This document shows, piece after piece, positions 16,408-25,109 of a stretch of DNA of 64,000 nucleotides. Numbering within the stretch: the stretch's first letter is position 1; the number at the start of each line of letters is the position of its first letter. The stretch is from Mycobacteroides chelonae (GTDB taxonomy: Bacteria > Actinomycetota > Actinomycetes > Mycobacteriales > Mycobacteriaceae): the NCBI RefSeq assembly GCF_016767715.1, contig NZ_CP050145.1:4997178-5061177 (forward strand). The letters are read 5' to 3'. Both the position numbers and the translations under genes were made by a program. Below the pieces are notes generated by a model. That model made no database searches. It was not told the origin of the DNA and worked only from the letters and a program-made list of their open reading frames with translations.

Positions 16408-17446
16408 TCGCCCCGGCCCGCCGGAACAGCTGCAGCGTGAGACCGTGCAGGTAATCACCCACCGCCACAGGCGCTTTCCCGGCGAAGGCGCGGGCGTGCG
16501 TGCCCTCCAAGATGATGCCCAACTTGAAACAGGCGAGCACGGTGTACCAGTGGATCGCGCTGAGATCACGGTCCGTGCGTTCCGCGTAGTGCGCGACGAG
16601 CTCCTCGGGCGTGGGCAGACCTCCGGCCTGCACGAGTGCTCCACCCAGTGAAGCATCGTCGCCATCCGAAGGCCACGTCGCCAACAGCCAGCCCAAGTCC
16701 AGCAGCGGGTCACCGATCGTCGACATCTCCCAGTCCACGATGGCGGCGAGCTCAGGACCGTCATTGCGGAACATCATGTTCGCCAGGTGGAAATCACCAT
16801 GCATGATCCCCGGCTTCCACTGCGACGGCCGATGCTGCTCAAGCCAATCGGCGACGGATTGCAGACCCGGGATGTCCGGGCCCGGGTACCCCTCGTGCTT
16901 GCTGAACGAGTCGAGCTCTTTGAGCCAACGCGGTACCTGACGCTCCAGGAAGCCGTCGGGATTGCCGTACCCGTCCAGTCCCAGCGCCTGATAGTCCAGT
17001 GCCCCCAGGGCGGCGATACCGCTGACCGCCTCCAGCCCCATCTGGTGCCGAATCTGCGGACTGCTCGCATGCAGCTCCGGCAGGGTGACCGAGGCATTGA
17101 ATCCGTCGACCGGCTCCATCAGATAGAAGACCGCGCCGCCCAGCACCGTCTCGTCGGTGCACGCCGCGATGAGCTCGGGAGCGGGAACTCCCTGTCCGCG
17201 TAACGCTCCCAGCAATCGCGACTCCCGGCGGATCACATTGTTACTGGCCTCACGTAGATGCTTCGGGGGCCGGCGCAACACATACTCGCGGCCGCCCCGG
17301 GTGAAGCGCACCATGATGTTCTGCGTGCCGCCCGTGATCGCCGAGACGTCCGCCACCTCACCCGCCGGAAGTCCCTGCTCATCCATCCAGCGCGAAACAA
17401 CACCGAAATCAACGCTTTTCGGGTCGACATGCTGCGGAGCCGCCAT
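16397..17446 (-). CDS. APH-family phosphotransferase, ACAD10/11 kinase-domain-like
   Basis: Predicted soluble small-molecule kinase of 349 residues. It has the choline/aminoglycoside-kinase signature HGDFHLANMM (Brenner motif) and IVDWEMSTIGDP as the metal-binding aspartate. The N-lobe shows TGGTQNIMVRF. This subgroup, often annotated fadE36-like, matches the kinase half of ACAD10/11 and LvaA, which phosphorylate 4-hydroxyacyl-CoAs. Its ATG shares one base with the acyl-CoA dehydrogenase stop (TAATG), so translation is coupled. Inferred role: phosphorylating a 4-hydroxyacyl-CoA so the dehydrogenase-like partner can eliminate phosphate. Confidence 0.85.
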   Translation of the reverse strand: MAAPQHVDPKSVDFGVVSRWMDEQGLPAGEVADVSAITGGTQNIMVRFTRGGREYVLRRPPKHLREASNNVIRRESRLLGALRGQGVPAPELIAACTDETVLGGAVFYLMEPVDGFNASVTLPELHASSPQIRHQMGLEAVSGIAALGALDYQALGLDGYGNPDGFLERQVPRWLKELDSFSKHEGYPGPDIPGLQSVADWLEQHRPSQWKPGIMHGDFHLANMMFRNDGPELAAIVDWEMSTIGDPLLDLGWLLATWPSDGDDASLGGALVQAGGLPTPEELVAHYAERTDRDLSAIHWYTVLACFKLGIILEGTHARAFAGKAPVAVGDYLHGLTLQLFRRAGAITG

Positions 17447-18735
17447 TACAGGTTGCCCACCCGGTGCTCGAGGCGGGCCGCCACATGTGCCCTGGCCTTC
17501 TCCGTCAACGCCGGGATGTGACTCGGCGGGAACAGACCCTCATACGGGGTGTAGTCCTTGAGGACTTCCTTGGCGATGGTGACTTTGTGCACCTCGGTGG
17601 GGCCGTCGACCAGACCCATCACCTCCGAGTACAGGAACATCTTGGCCAACGGCATCTCTTCGGAGACGCCGAGCGAGCCGTGCAGGTGCAGCGCACGCTG
17701 GGCGACGTCATGCATCACCTTTGGCATGGCGGCCTTGATGGCCGCGATGTCCTTGCGCACCTTGAGGTAGTCCTGGTGCTTGTCGATCAGCCAGGCAGTC
17801 CGAAGCACCAGCAGACGGAATGACTCCATCTCGATCCAGCTGTCGGCGATGCGCTCCTGCGTCATCTGCAACTTGGCGATGGTGCCGCCGCGTGCTTCCC
17901 GGCTGATGACACGCTCGCACATCATGTCGAATGCCTTACGCACCTGAGCCACCGTCCGCATCGCATGATGCACGCGACCCCCGCCGAGGCGGGTTTGCGC
18001 GATCACGAACGCGGCACCCTCGGCACCCAGCATGTTCTCGGCGGGAATCCGGGCATTGGTGAAGCGGGTGTAGGCCTCGTCCTCGCTGAACCCATGCACG
18101 GTGATGTTTCTGACGATCTCCACCCCCGGCGCGTTCGGGTCGACGATGAACATCGACATTCCCTGATACGGGCTGACATCCGGGTTGGTGACGGCCATGA
18201 CGATCCAGAAGGCGGCGTGCCGCGCCTCGGAGTTGAACCACTTCTCCCCGTTGAGGATCCACTCATCACCGTCACGCACGGCAGTTGTCTTGAACAGCGT
18301 CGGATCGGACCCGCCCTGCGGCTCCGTCATGACGTAACAGGACCCGATGTCGCCGTCCATCAGCGGCTGCAGATACTTCGCCTTCTGCGCCTCGGTGCCG
18401 TAGTGCGCGAGGATCTCGGCATTGCCGGTGTCGGGAGCCTGGCATCCGAAGATCGAGGGGGCCCACACCGAACGGCCCAGAATCTCATTGAGCAACGCGA
18501 GCTTGAGCTGCCCGAAGCCCGGACCGCCCAGCTCGGGGCCGAGATGACAGGCCCACAGCCCACGGCGCTTGACCTCCTCCTTGAGCGGTCGCACGTAGTC
18601 CATGGCCTCGGTATCGGACTTGTCGTACGGGTTGGGGAACACGTAATCGAGCGGTTCCACCTCGGTGCGGACGAATTCCTCGGCCCAGTCCAGCAGCTCC
18701 TGGTATTCGGGGTCGGTCTCGAAATCCCATGCCAT
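17446..18735 (-). CDS. Acyl-CoA dehydrogenase, ACAD10/11-like
   Basis: Flavoprotein of 429 residues from ATG 18735; the open frame extends upstream into tetR but is not coding there. It shows the acyl-CoA dehydrogenase signatures CYVMTEPQGGSDPT (about 135-150), FNSEARHA and a C-terminal MGLVDGPTEVHK segment containing the candidate catalytic glutamate. The length and the GPTEVH motif resemble ACAD11. It is encoded between tetR and the phosphotransferase with almost no gaps. It probably oxidises or dephosphorylates a branched or hydroxylated acyl-CoA; the exact substrate is inferred only. Confidence 0.92.
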   Translation of the reverse strand: MAWDFETDPEYQELLDWAEEFVRTEVEPLDYVFPNPYDKSDTEAMDYVRPLKEEVKRRGLWACHLGPELGGPGFGQLKLALLNEILGRSVWAPSIFGCQAPDTGNAEILAHYGTEAQKAKYLQPLMDGDIGSCYVMTEPQGGSDPTLFKTTAVRDGDEWILNGEKWFNSEARHAAFWIVMAVTNPDVSPYQGMSMFIVDPNAPGVEIVRNITVHGFSEDEAYTRFTNARIPAENMLGAEGAAFVIAQTRLGGGRVHHAMRTVAQVRKAFDMMCERVISREARGGTIAKLQMTQERIADSWIEMESFRLLVLRTAWLIDKHQDYLKVRKDIAAIKAAMPKVMHDVAQRALHLHGSLGVSEEMPLAKMFLYSEVMGLVDGPTEVHKVTIAKEVLKDYTPYEGLFPPSHIPALTEKARAHVAARLEHRVGNL

Positions 18736-18736
18736 G

Positions 18737-19402
18737 TCAGTTACTTCCTGTCGGTTCGGGTTCAATGGGAAGTTCATGCGGACGATCCGTATGCACGCCG
18801 TCCACCACCATGTCGGCGATGCGCTTGGCGATCTGCGCCGGGCTCTTGCCATCGGCGCGGTACCAGACCGCCACCATGTTCAGCATCCCGAGAATCGCGT
18901 TGGTGATCAGGTGATCGCTGGTGCGAAACACCCCGGCTTCGTAACCCTCGTCGAGAACGCGTTGCCAGCAGCGCTGTAACTCGTCACGCATTCCCTGCAA
19001 CTCCGCGGCCCGCCCGCCGGTCAGCGCGGATCCATCGCGGACCTGGATGGCAACCTGCTTGCGGTACTTGACAATAAGGATGACGTAGGAGCCGATGAGA
19101 GTGCGCAGACGCTTGGCGGGCGGGGTGTTCATGCCTGCGATGTGCGCAGCCTCGGTGAGCATTTCGTCGATGTAGCTGCGCAGGATCTCCCAGAGGAGTT
19201 CCTCTTTGGACCCGATGTGGTAGTACAGCGCGCCACCCCGTACACCGGCCGCAGCGCCGATCTCAGCAACACCGGTCGCGTGAAATCCCTTCTCGGCGAA
19301 GAGTTCTGTTGCCACATCCATGATCCGCCGACGGGTCGCCGCGGCATCGCCATCGGCCGCGGGCGGACGGCCTCGACGCGGCTTGGCGCCGGCCTCGGTC
19401 AC
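18737..19402 (-). CDS. TetR-family regulator of the SDR-ACAD-APH operon
   Basis: The 221 residues have an N-terminal helix-turn-helix (about 25-72; GVAEIGAAAGVRGGALYYHIGSKEELL folded across two helices) and a C-terminal ligand domain typical of KstR/FadR-like TetR proteins that sense acyl-CoAs. The GTG start overlaps the SDR stop as GTGA, and its stop lies one base before the dehydrogenase ATG. It is therefore co-transcribed with the genes it probably represses. A candidate operator lies at 20152-20173, upstream of the operon. Confidence 0.92.
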   Translation of the reverse strand: MTEAGAKPRRGRPPAADGDAAATRRRIMDVATELFAEKGFHATGVAEIGAAAGVRGGALYYHIGSKEELLWEILRSYIDEMLTEAAHIAGMNTPPAKRLRTLIGSYVILIVKYRKQVAIQVRDGSALTGGRAAELQGMRDELQRCWQRVLDEGYEAGVFRTSDHLITNAILGMLNMVAVWYRADGKSPAQIAKRIADMVVDGVHTDRPHELPIEPEPTGSN

Positions 19403-20136
19403 AGGATGCCGCCATCCAGTCGAATCGTCGTTCCCGTGCAGTAGGCCGATGCATCACTTGCGAGATACAGTGCCGCGCCGACGATGTCTTCCGGTTCGCC
19501 CACGCGGCGCAACGGAATGCTGGGAATGAGCGCCTCGGCGAATCCTTCCGGCCAGGCCGCCGCGATATCTGTGTTGAAAAGTCCGCATTGAATGGTGTTG
19601 GTGCGCACGGTCGGCCCAAAGCTGTGCGAGAGGCCAAGGGTCAGGGCATTCAAACCGGCCTTCGCCGCTGCGTACGGCAACGCGGTGGCGTCGGGCCGCA
19701 CCGCTTCGATCGAGCTGATGTTGATGATCGAACCGCCGGCTCCTGCCGCCATCTTGGTGGCGATCAGGGCCGACAATCGGAACGGTCCCTTCAGATTGAC
19801 CCCCATGACCTTGTCGAACAATGCTTCCGAGACCTGGTCCAGGCTGGGGTACAGCGGGGACAGTCCGGCGTTGTTGACCAACACGTCCACCCGCCCGAAC
19901 TCCCGGTACACGGTGTCGACCAGCTCATCGCATTGCTCCCAGGAGCTGACATTGCAGGCCACCGGGAGCGCACGGCGACCGTGTTCGGCCTGCACCTGGG
20001 CGGCCAGCTCGTTACAGGAGTCGATCTTGCGGCTCGCAATCACCACATCGGCGCCATGCGCGGCGAACGCCTGCACCATCGCCCGGCCCAACCCGCGGCT
20101 ACCACCGGTGACGACGACGACCTTGTCCTGCAGCAT
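19399..20136 (-). CDS. Short-chain dehydrogenase/reductase
   Basis: NAD(P)-dependent oxidoreductase of 245 residues with TGGSRGLGRAM (cofactor loop), NNAG, an NISS strand and the YAAAK catalytic pair. The C-terminal RLDGGIL is typical of classical SDRs. ATG 20136 follows AAGGAGGACTGG. It is the first gene of the operon with tetR, the acyl-CoA dehydrogenase and the phosphotransferase, so it probably oxidises or reduces a hydroxy/ketoacyl intermediate of the same pathway. Confidence 0.92.
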   Translation of the reverse strand: MLQDKVVVVTGGSRGLGRAMVQAFAAHGADVVIASRKIDSCNELAAQVQAEHGRRALPVACNVSSWEQCDELVDTVYREFGRVDVLVNNAGLSPLYPSLDQVSEALFDKVMGVNLKGPFRLSALIATKMAAGAGGSIINISSIEAVRPDATALPYAAAKAGLNALTLGLSHSFGPTVRTNTIQCGLFNTDIAAAWPEGFAEALIPSIPLRRVGEPEDIVGAALYLASDASAYCTGTTIRLDGGIL

Positions 20137-20151
20137 CCAGTCCTCCTTGAC

Positions 20152-20173
20152 TAATGTGGCGATCGATACATTA
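20152..20173. promoter_or_regulatory. Candidate TetR operator upstream of the SDR operon
   Basis: TAATGT (20152-20157) and ACATTA (20168-20173) are inverted around a central CGATCG, giving 18 of 22 positions in dyad symmetry. It starts 15 bases upstream of the SDR start codon, where a repressor would block transcription. The regulator is encoded as the second gene of the operon. Confidence 0.55.
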
Positions 20174-20213
20174 AAGAAGCGATGCCGATAGCGCAAGAGG
20201 CGGCAGCCGTGGA

Positions 20214-20894
20214 TCAGCGGGCGAGCTTGTCCAGCAGCAGCGTGAACATCGCCTCGGTCTTGTCATCGTGGGGGTCGAGTCGGCAGAACATCACCGAAGC
20301 GACGTAGTTCGCGCGCTGGCGCGCCACCAGACGGCAGGACCACGGTGAACGGTCAGTGGTTCGCGTCCAGTTCACCTCGTCTTGACCGCTGTGCCCGATG
20401 CTGAGCGTCCAATTCTCCGCGATGCCGTTCACCGAGGTAACCCCATGTACTCCATCGCATCTGGACATGCGCTGGGCGAATTGCTCGAACTGCTGACTTG
20501 CCGAGGTAGCGGTCTCGAAGACAATCAGCGCTGACCCTATGGTGTGCTGGCGAACCCTTCCGACCGTCTCGGAATACGCCTGGATGCGCGCCGCACCGAA
20601 GCTCAGGTACTGCTGCCGCGTGGCCAACGAGTATCCGTATGCACAGTCGGAGACCGTGTTGGCCGTCGAGAGCACAGTTTCGACGGCGGGAATGGTCTTG
20701 ATATCCGGAAGGCCCACTGCCGCACGGATATCCGAGGCCGACAGAAGCCGGTCTTCAAGGTCGGCCTGCCTGGGCGGCAGCACCGGATACAACTTCTCCG
20801 GCCTGGCGGGGGCCGCCGCGTCGCCCTCAACCGCGTGCGTACAGGAGGCCAACAGCGCGGCGGCCGTCAGTAAAACGACTGGTGCCCAGCGCAT
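20214..20894 (-). CDS. Lipoprotein with PknH-like sensor domain, copy 1
   Basis: Predicted exported lipoprotein of 226 residues with lipobox LASC (Cys18). The extracellular part resembles the PknH C-terminal sensor domain family (PF14032): LLSASDIRAAVGLP near the start, an internal cysteine pattern (SDCAYG, SRCDGV, WSCRLV, MFCRL) and RQRANYVASVMFC. Such cysteines form two disulphides in PknH. The ligand is unknown. Its ATG overlaps the stop of the paralogous upstream gene. Confidence 0.85.
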   Translation of the reverse strand: MRWAPVVLLTAAALLASCTHAVEGDAAAPARPEKLYPVLPPRQADLEDRLLSASDIRAAVGLPDIKTIPAVETVLSTANTVSDCAYGYSLATRQQYLSFGAARIQAYSETVGRVRQHTIGSALIVFETATSASQQFEQFAQRMSRCDGVHGVTSVNGIAENWTLSIGHSGQDEVNWTRTTDRSPWSCRLVARQRANYVASVMFCRLDPHDDKTEAMFTLLLDKLAR

Positions 20895-21580
20895 TACCGT
20901 GCCCCCGAGAGTTTCAGCGTCAATCGGTCCAGCACATTGCCCGCCTTGTTATCCGAACCGTGGGTGCAGAACATCGACGATGCCACAAAGTTGGCCCGCT
21001 GTCGTGCAGCCATGTAACAGGTCCAGCTCGAGTCGACCACGCTGCGCGTCCACGCCACCTCATCGGCGGTGTCGGCACTGGTGATGCTCAGTTTCCATGA
21101 GGAGGGATCGCGCTGTGTATGCGTGGCGCTCGTGATCGCATCGCACCTGGCCATCAGACCGTTGAACCGCTGGAACTGTTGTCGAGCCGTGGCATCGTCG
21201 GAGAAGGTCACCACCGCATTTCCCACCGTATGCAGCCGCGCGACATCGCTCTCCTCCACATACAACTCGATGCGCGCCGCCTCGTGCTTCTCATAGGAAG
21301 CGATCTCGGCCAGTGAGTAGCCAGCCGCGCATACGGTGGCGTCGGTAGTCGAGCGGAACATCGCGTCCACTGCCTGCCCCGGCTCTAGCCGTGGCAACTC
21401 CGATATCTCGCGAATCTGCGGCCCCGTAAGCAGCGTGCCGCCGGGAAGCTTGCCGCCGATGGCGTGCAGTTCTGGATAAAGGCCAGCACGCTCGGGCGGC
21501 GGGGTCGCGAGTCCGTCGGCTACGCGGGAGCAGCCGCCACAGGCAACCATCACGCAGAACAACACCGCCGCCACCCGCAT
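20894..21580 (-). CDS. Lipoprotein with PknH-like sensor domain, copy 2
   Basis: Paralogue of the downstream gene, 228 residues, lipobox CGGC (Cys17). It conserves TLLTGPQIREISELP, the cysteines in TVCAAGY, ARCDAI, WTCYMA and SMFCTH, and RQRANFVASSMFC. Both genes are read leftwards with a 1-base overlap, so the two proteins are made together and may work as a pair. There is no kinase domain in either. Confidence 0.85.
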   Translation of the reverse strand: MRVAAVLFCVMVACGGCSRVADGLATPPPERAGLYPELHAIGGKLPGGTLLTGPQIREISELPRLEPGQAVDAMFRSTTDATVCAAGYSLAEIASYEKHEAARIELYVEESDVARLHTVGNAVVTFSDDATARQQFQRFNGLMARCDAITSATHTQRDPSSWKLSITSADTADEVAWTRSVVDSSWTCYMAARQRANFVASSMFCTHGSDNKAGNVLDRLTLKLSGAR

Positions 21581-21631
21581 TACCGCACCCCCTATCCCAG
21601 CATCCCCACTCGAGGTTTGCTAGAAGCGAAG

Positions 21632-22876
21632 CTACACCACCAGTGCCATGCGAGGGTCGGTAAGCAGCGCACCCAGATCCGCGAGGAACTTGGACCCCTG
21701 CTCACCGTCCACCAGTCGGTGGTCGAAGGACAGCGCGAGCGTGGTGACGTCGCGGACGGCGAGTTCGCCGTGCACCACCCAGGGGCGTTTGGCAATCGAG
21801 CCCAGTGCCAGGATGGCCGCTTCGCCCGGATTGATGATCGGGGTACCCGCATCGACGCCGAACACTCCGATATTGGTCAACGTGAACGTTCCGCCGGACA
21901 TATCGGCGGGCGCTGTCTTTCCCTCGCGTGCGGTAGTCACCAACTGCGCGAATGCGATCGCCAGTTCACGCAGCGACATCCCGCTGGCGTTCTTCACGTT
22001 CGGGACCACCAGTCCGCGCTCGGTCGCTGCCGCCACACCGAGATTCACGTAATGCTTGATGACGATCTCGCCGGCTTGCTCATCCCAGGTGGAATTCAGC
22101 GAGGGGTGCGACCGCAGAGTCAACAGCACCATCCGCGCGACCAGCGTCATGGGCGTGAGTTTGAGGTCGGGGAACTTCGCCTTCAACTCGGCCAGTAGCT
22201 CCATCGTCGCGGTCATATCGACCGTGAGGAACTCGGTGACGTGGGGCGCCGTGAAGGCGCTGCGCACCATGGCGGCCGCCGTGTGCTTGCGGACGCCCGC
22301 GATGGGAATCCGCGTCTCCCCGCCCACCGGAGCCACAGACTCAGCCTGCGGAGCGCGCGCGGTGAGACTGCGCGTGTAGGCCTCCACATCCTGCCGGGTG
22401 ATGCTGCCCCCGATCCCCGTGCCGCTGATCAGGTCGAGGGCCACGCCCAGTTCGGCGGCCAGTTTGCGCACCGACGGTTTCGCGGCGGCTCGCACCGATT
22501 CCGGTGGGGCAACCGGCACTTCGGGTTCGACGAGGGCGAGGGCGGCCGAGCCCGCGCGACGCCGACGGCGGGTCTGGCCCGTCGACTCCGACGGGCCGTA
22601 GCCGACCAGGTTGGCGGGCTCGTCGGGTTCGGCACCGGCGACCTCGATCGAGATCAGCGGCGACCCGACCGCGAGGGTCGAGTTCTCCGCCGCCTCCAGG
22701 GCCACCACCGTTCCCTCGTACGGCGACGGCAGCTCGACCATCGCCTTCGCGGTCTCCACATCGGCGAGCACCTGGTTGAGCTTCACCTCATCGCCGACCT
22801 TCACCTTCCAGGCGATCAGGTCGGCTTCGGTGAGTCCCTCACCGAGGTCCGGAAGCAGAAACTGTTTGACTGCCAT
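21632..22876 (-). CDS. bkdC: Branched-chain keto-acid dehydrogenase E2 (lipoamide acyltransferase)
   Basis: The 414-residue E2 core of the complex converts branched-chain 2-keto acids to acyl-CoA. It has one lipoyl domain (about 1-80) with the lipoylated Lys in VETAKAMVE, a linker, a peripheral subunit-binding domain (about 133-168), and a catalytic domain with MSGGTFTLTNIG and the active-site SFDHRLVDG. It is the third gene after E1 alpha and E1 beta. The lipoamide dehydrogenase E3 is not encoded here and is presumably shared with other complexes. Confidence 0.95.
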   Translation of the reverse strand: MAVKQFLLPDLGEGLTEADLIAWKVKVGDEVKLNQVLADVETAKAMVELPSPYEGTVVALEAAENSTLAVGSPLISIEVAGAEPDEPANLVGYGPSESTGQTRRRRRAGSAALALVEPEVPVAPPESVRAAAKPSVRKLAAELGVALDLISGTGIGGSITRQDVEAYTRSLTARAPQAESVAPVGGETRIPIAGVRKHTAAAMVRSAFTAPHVTEFLTVDMTATMELLAELKAKFPDLKLTPMTLVARMVLLTLRSHPSLNSTWDEQAGEIVIKHYVNLGVAAATERGLVVPNVKNASGMSLRELAIAFAQLVTTAREGKTAPADMSGGTFTLTNIGVFGVDAGTPIINPGEAAILALGSIAKRPWVVHGELAVRDVTTLALSFDHRLVDGEQGSKFLADLGALLTDPRMALVV

Positions 22877-22892
22877 GGATTTCGCACCTCTC

Positions 22893-23870
22893 CTATGCGG
22901 CGATAGCGCGGTCGACGGCGTCCATCACCCGCTCCGCATCGGGCAGGAAGTGGTGCTCCACCTTGTTGGCGGGGTACGGGAGGGCGAAACCACCGACCCG
23001 TAGCACCGGCGCCTCCAGGTGGTAGAAGCACCGCTCGGTAATGCGTGCCGCGATCTCGGCGCCCAATCCCATGAACACCGATGCTTCGTGGACCACCACC
23101 AGCCGGCCCGTCTTGCGTACCGAGGCCTCCAGCGTCTCGAAGTCGACCGGCGAAAGGGAGCGCAGATCGACGACCTCGATCGACATCCCCTCGGCCGCGG
23201 CCATTTCCGCCGCCGCAGTGGCGACGGCGACCATCGGGCCATATGCGGCCACCGTGGCCGCGGTACCAGACCGGACGATGCGGGCGGACGACAGCGGCAG
23301 CAGGTCTCGTGCTTCGGTGTTGACCTCGCCCTTCTCCCAGTAGCGCCGCTTGGGCTCGAAGAAGATGACCGGGTCGTCGCACGCCACGGACTGGCGGATC
23401 ATGTCGTAGGCATCTTGCGGCGATCCACACGCCACCACCCGTAGGCCCGCGGTGTGGGCGAAGTAGGCCTCCGGCGATTCCGAATGGTGTTCCACCGCAC
23501 CGATTCCACCGCCGAACGGGATGCGGATGGTCAGCGGCATGCCCACCGCACCCTTAGTGCGGTAGTGCAGCTTGGCCACCTGACTCACGATCTGATCGAA
23601 AGCCGGATACACGAAGCCGTCGAATTGGATCTCGCACACCGGGCGATATCCACGCATGGCCAAGCCGACTGCGGTGCCGATGATTCCTGATTCGGCCAGC
23701 GGCGTGTCGATGACTCGATGATCACCGAAGTCTTTCTGCAGCCCGTCGGTGACCCGGAAGACGCCGCCGAGCTTGCCCACGTCCTCCCCCATGACGATCA
23801 CCTTGTCGTCGTCTTCCAGGGATGCACGCAGACCCGCGTTCAGGGCACCGGACATCGTCATTCTGGTCAT
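22893..23870 (-). CDS. bkdB: Branched-chain keto-acid dehydrogenase E1 beta
   Basis: Beta subunit, 325 residues, of the thiamine-diphosphate-dependent decarboxylase that binds with E1 alpha. It shows the transketolase-like pyrimidine domain with VMGEDVGKLGGVFRVT and DTPLAESGIIG, and the C-terminal transketolase domain. Its start overlaps the E1 alpha stop by 4 bases (ATGA). It lies 16 bases before the E2 gene. Confidence 0.95.
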   Translation of the reverse strand: MTRMTMSGALNAGLRASLEDDDKVIVMGEDVGKLGGVFRVTDGLQKDFGDHRVIDTPLAESGIIGTAVGLAMRGYRPVCEIQFDGFVYPAFDQIVSQVAKLHYRTKGAVGMPLTIRIPFGGGIGAVEHHSESPEAYFAHTAGLRVVACGSPQDAYDMIRQSVACDDPVIFFEPKRRYWEKGEVNTEARDLLPLSSARIVRSGTAATVAAYGPMVAVATAAAEMAAAEGMSIEVVDLRSLSPVDFETLEASVRKTGRLVVVHEASVFMGLGAEIAARITERCFYHLEAPVLRVGGFALPYPANKVEHHFLPDAERVMDAVDRAIAA

Positions 23871-24964
23871 GATGCGATCCCTTCGTCCTCAAAGCCGGCA
23901 AGATATTCCAAATAGTCGCGCCGTTCCGCGGCAACAAGCGAATGCGGTTCCGCGTACACGTGGTTGAACATGTCGGCGGCGGTCGGCTCGATGGTGCCGA
24001 GACATCCCGCGCGCATTTCGGCAGCCACCGCATCGGCCTTGGCCACAACGCGCTGCTTCTCCGAATCTGTCAGCACTCCAAGTCTTTCCAAATACTTTTC
24101 CACTCGCGACAGCGGGTCCTTGGCGCGCCACTCCTCAAGCTCGGCGGAATTGCGGTACTTGGTCGGATCATCGGACGTGGTGTGCGGCCCCATCCGGTAG
24201 GTGACGGCTTCGACGAGAGTGGGCCCGCTACCCTCGCGCGCGCGCCGCAGCGCCGCACGGGTCACCGCCATCACCGCGAGCACGTCGTTGCCGTCCACCT
24301 GGATTCCCGGCACGCCGAATCCGGTGCCGCGCGCGGCCAGCGGCAGATGGCTCTGCACCCGCACCGGCTCGCTGATGGCCCATTGGTTGTTCTGGCAGAA
24401 GAAGACCACGGGCGCACCGAAACTCGATGCGAAGGCGAAAGCCTCCGACACGTCGCCCTGACTGGTCGCGCCATCGCCGAAGTACGCGATGACCGCAGAG
24501 TCGGCACCGTCGAATTTGACACCCATCGCGTATCCGGTGGCGTGCAGCGACTGCGCACCGACGATGATCGCGGGTGCGGTGACATTGTGGTCGCGCGGAT
24601 TCCAGCCCGACTGCGTTGAGCCGCGCCAGAATTGGAGCATGGCCGTGGGTTCGATACCGCGGCAGTAGGCGACGCCGTGCTCACGAAAACTGGTGAAGGC
24701 GAAATCATCGTGTGCCAGCGCACGCGCGGAACCGACCTGAGCGGCCTCCTGACCCAGCAGCGGCGCCCAGAGCGCGAGCTCACCCTGACGCTGCAGTGCC
24801 GTGGCCTCGGTGTCGATGCGGCGGACCACCACCATGTCCTCATACAGCGCGACAAGCTGCTGGTCGTCGATATCCGCGACCAGCGGCCCATACGCCGGAT
24901 CCTCGACCCGGTTGCCTTCCGGATCCAGAAGCTGGATGGTTTCCATATCCGCCTCGCTAACCAT
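23867..24964 (-). CDS. bkdA: Branched-chain keto-acid dehydrogenase E1 alpha
   Basis: Alpha subunit carrying the thiamine-diphosphate site: GDGATSQGDVSEAFAFAS followed by a conserved NNQWAIS segment. It has about 365 residues from ATG 24964. A GTG at 24973 or an ATG at 24946, the latter with an AGCGAGG site, are alternatives. It heads the bkdA-bkdB-bkdC operon and is divergent from an Lrp/AsnC regulator. A long inverted repeat covers its start, suggesting direct regulation. Confidence 0.93.
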   Translation of the reverse strand: MVSEADMETIQLLDPEGNRVEDPAYGPLVADIDDQQLVALYEDMVVVRRIDTEATALQRQGELALWAPLLGQEAAQVGSARALAHDDFAFTSFREHGVAYCRGIEPTAMLQFWRGSTQSGWNPRDHNVTAPAIIVGAQSLHATGYAMGVKFDGADSAVIAYFGDGATSQGDVSEAFAFASSFGAPVVFFCQNNQWAISEPVRVQSHLPLAARGTGFGVPGIQVDGNDVLAVMAVTRAALRRAREGSGPTLVEAVTYRMGPHTTSDDPTKYRNSAELEEWRAKDPLSRVEKYLERLGVLTDSEKQRVVAKADAVAAEMRAGCLGTIEPTAADMFNHVYAEPHSLVAAERRDYLEYLAGFEDEGIAS

Positions 24965-25028
24965 CTGATGCACTGTCCATGCCTGACCGTCACCGCAGAG
25001 GTGTGTCTTGCTTCACAGTGCATCAGAT
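24963..25028. promoter_or_regulatory. 14-bp inverted repeat, candidate Lrp site in the bkdA-lrp intergenic region
   Basis: The arms ATCTGATGCACTGT (24963-24976) and ACAGTGCATCAGAT (25015-25028) are exact inverted copies 38 bases apart. The left arm covers the bkdA start codons. Lrp-type octamers commonly wrap DNA through spaced sites. Related TGTGC/GCATAG fragments follow up to about 25060. Confidence 0.65.
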
Positions 25029-25096
25029 AGTCATACTGCGCAACCGATGCGTGTCAGATTGTGCATAGTGCCCAGATTTATGGGTCAATTCTGTGC

Positions 25097-25109
25097 GATA
25101 CTGCGCTCT
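25097..25109 (+). promoter_or_regulatory. Leaderless promoter of the Lrp gene
   Basis: TGCGATACT contains a GATACT -10 hexamer (25097-25102) with an extended TG. Seven bases then separate it from the ATG at 25110. No ribosome binding site is visible. Confidence 0.6.
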
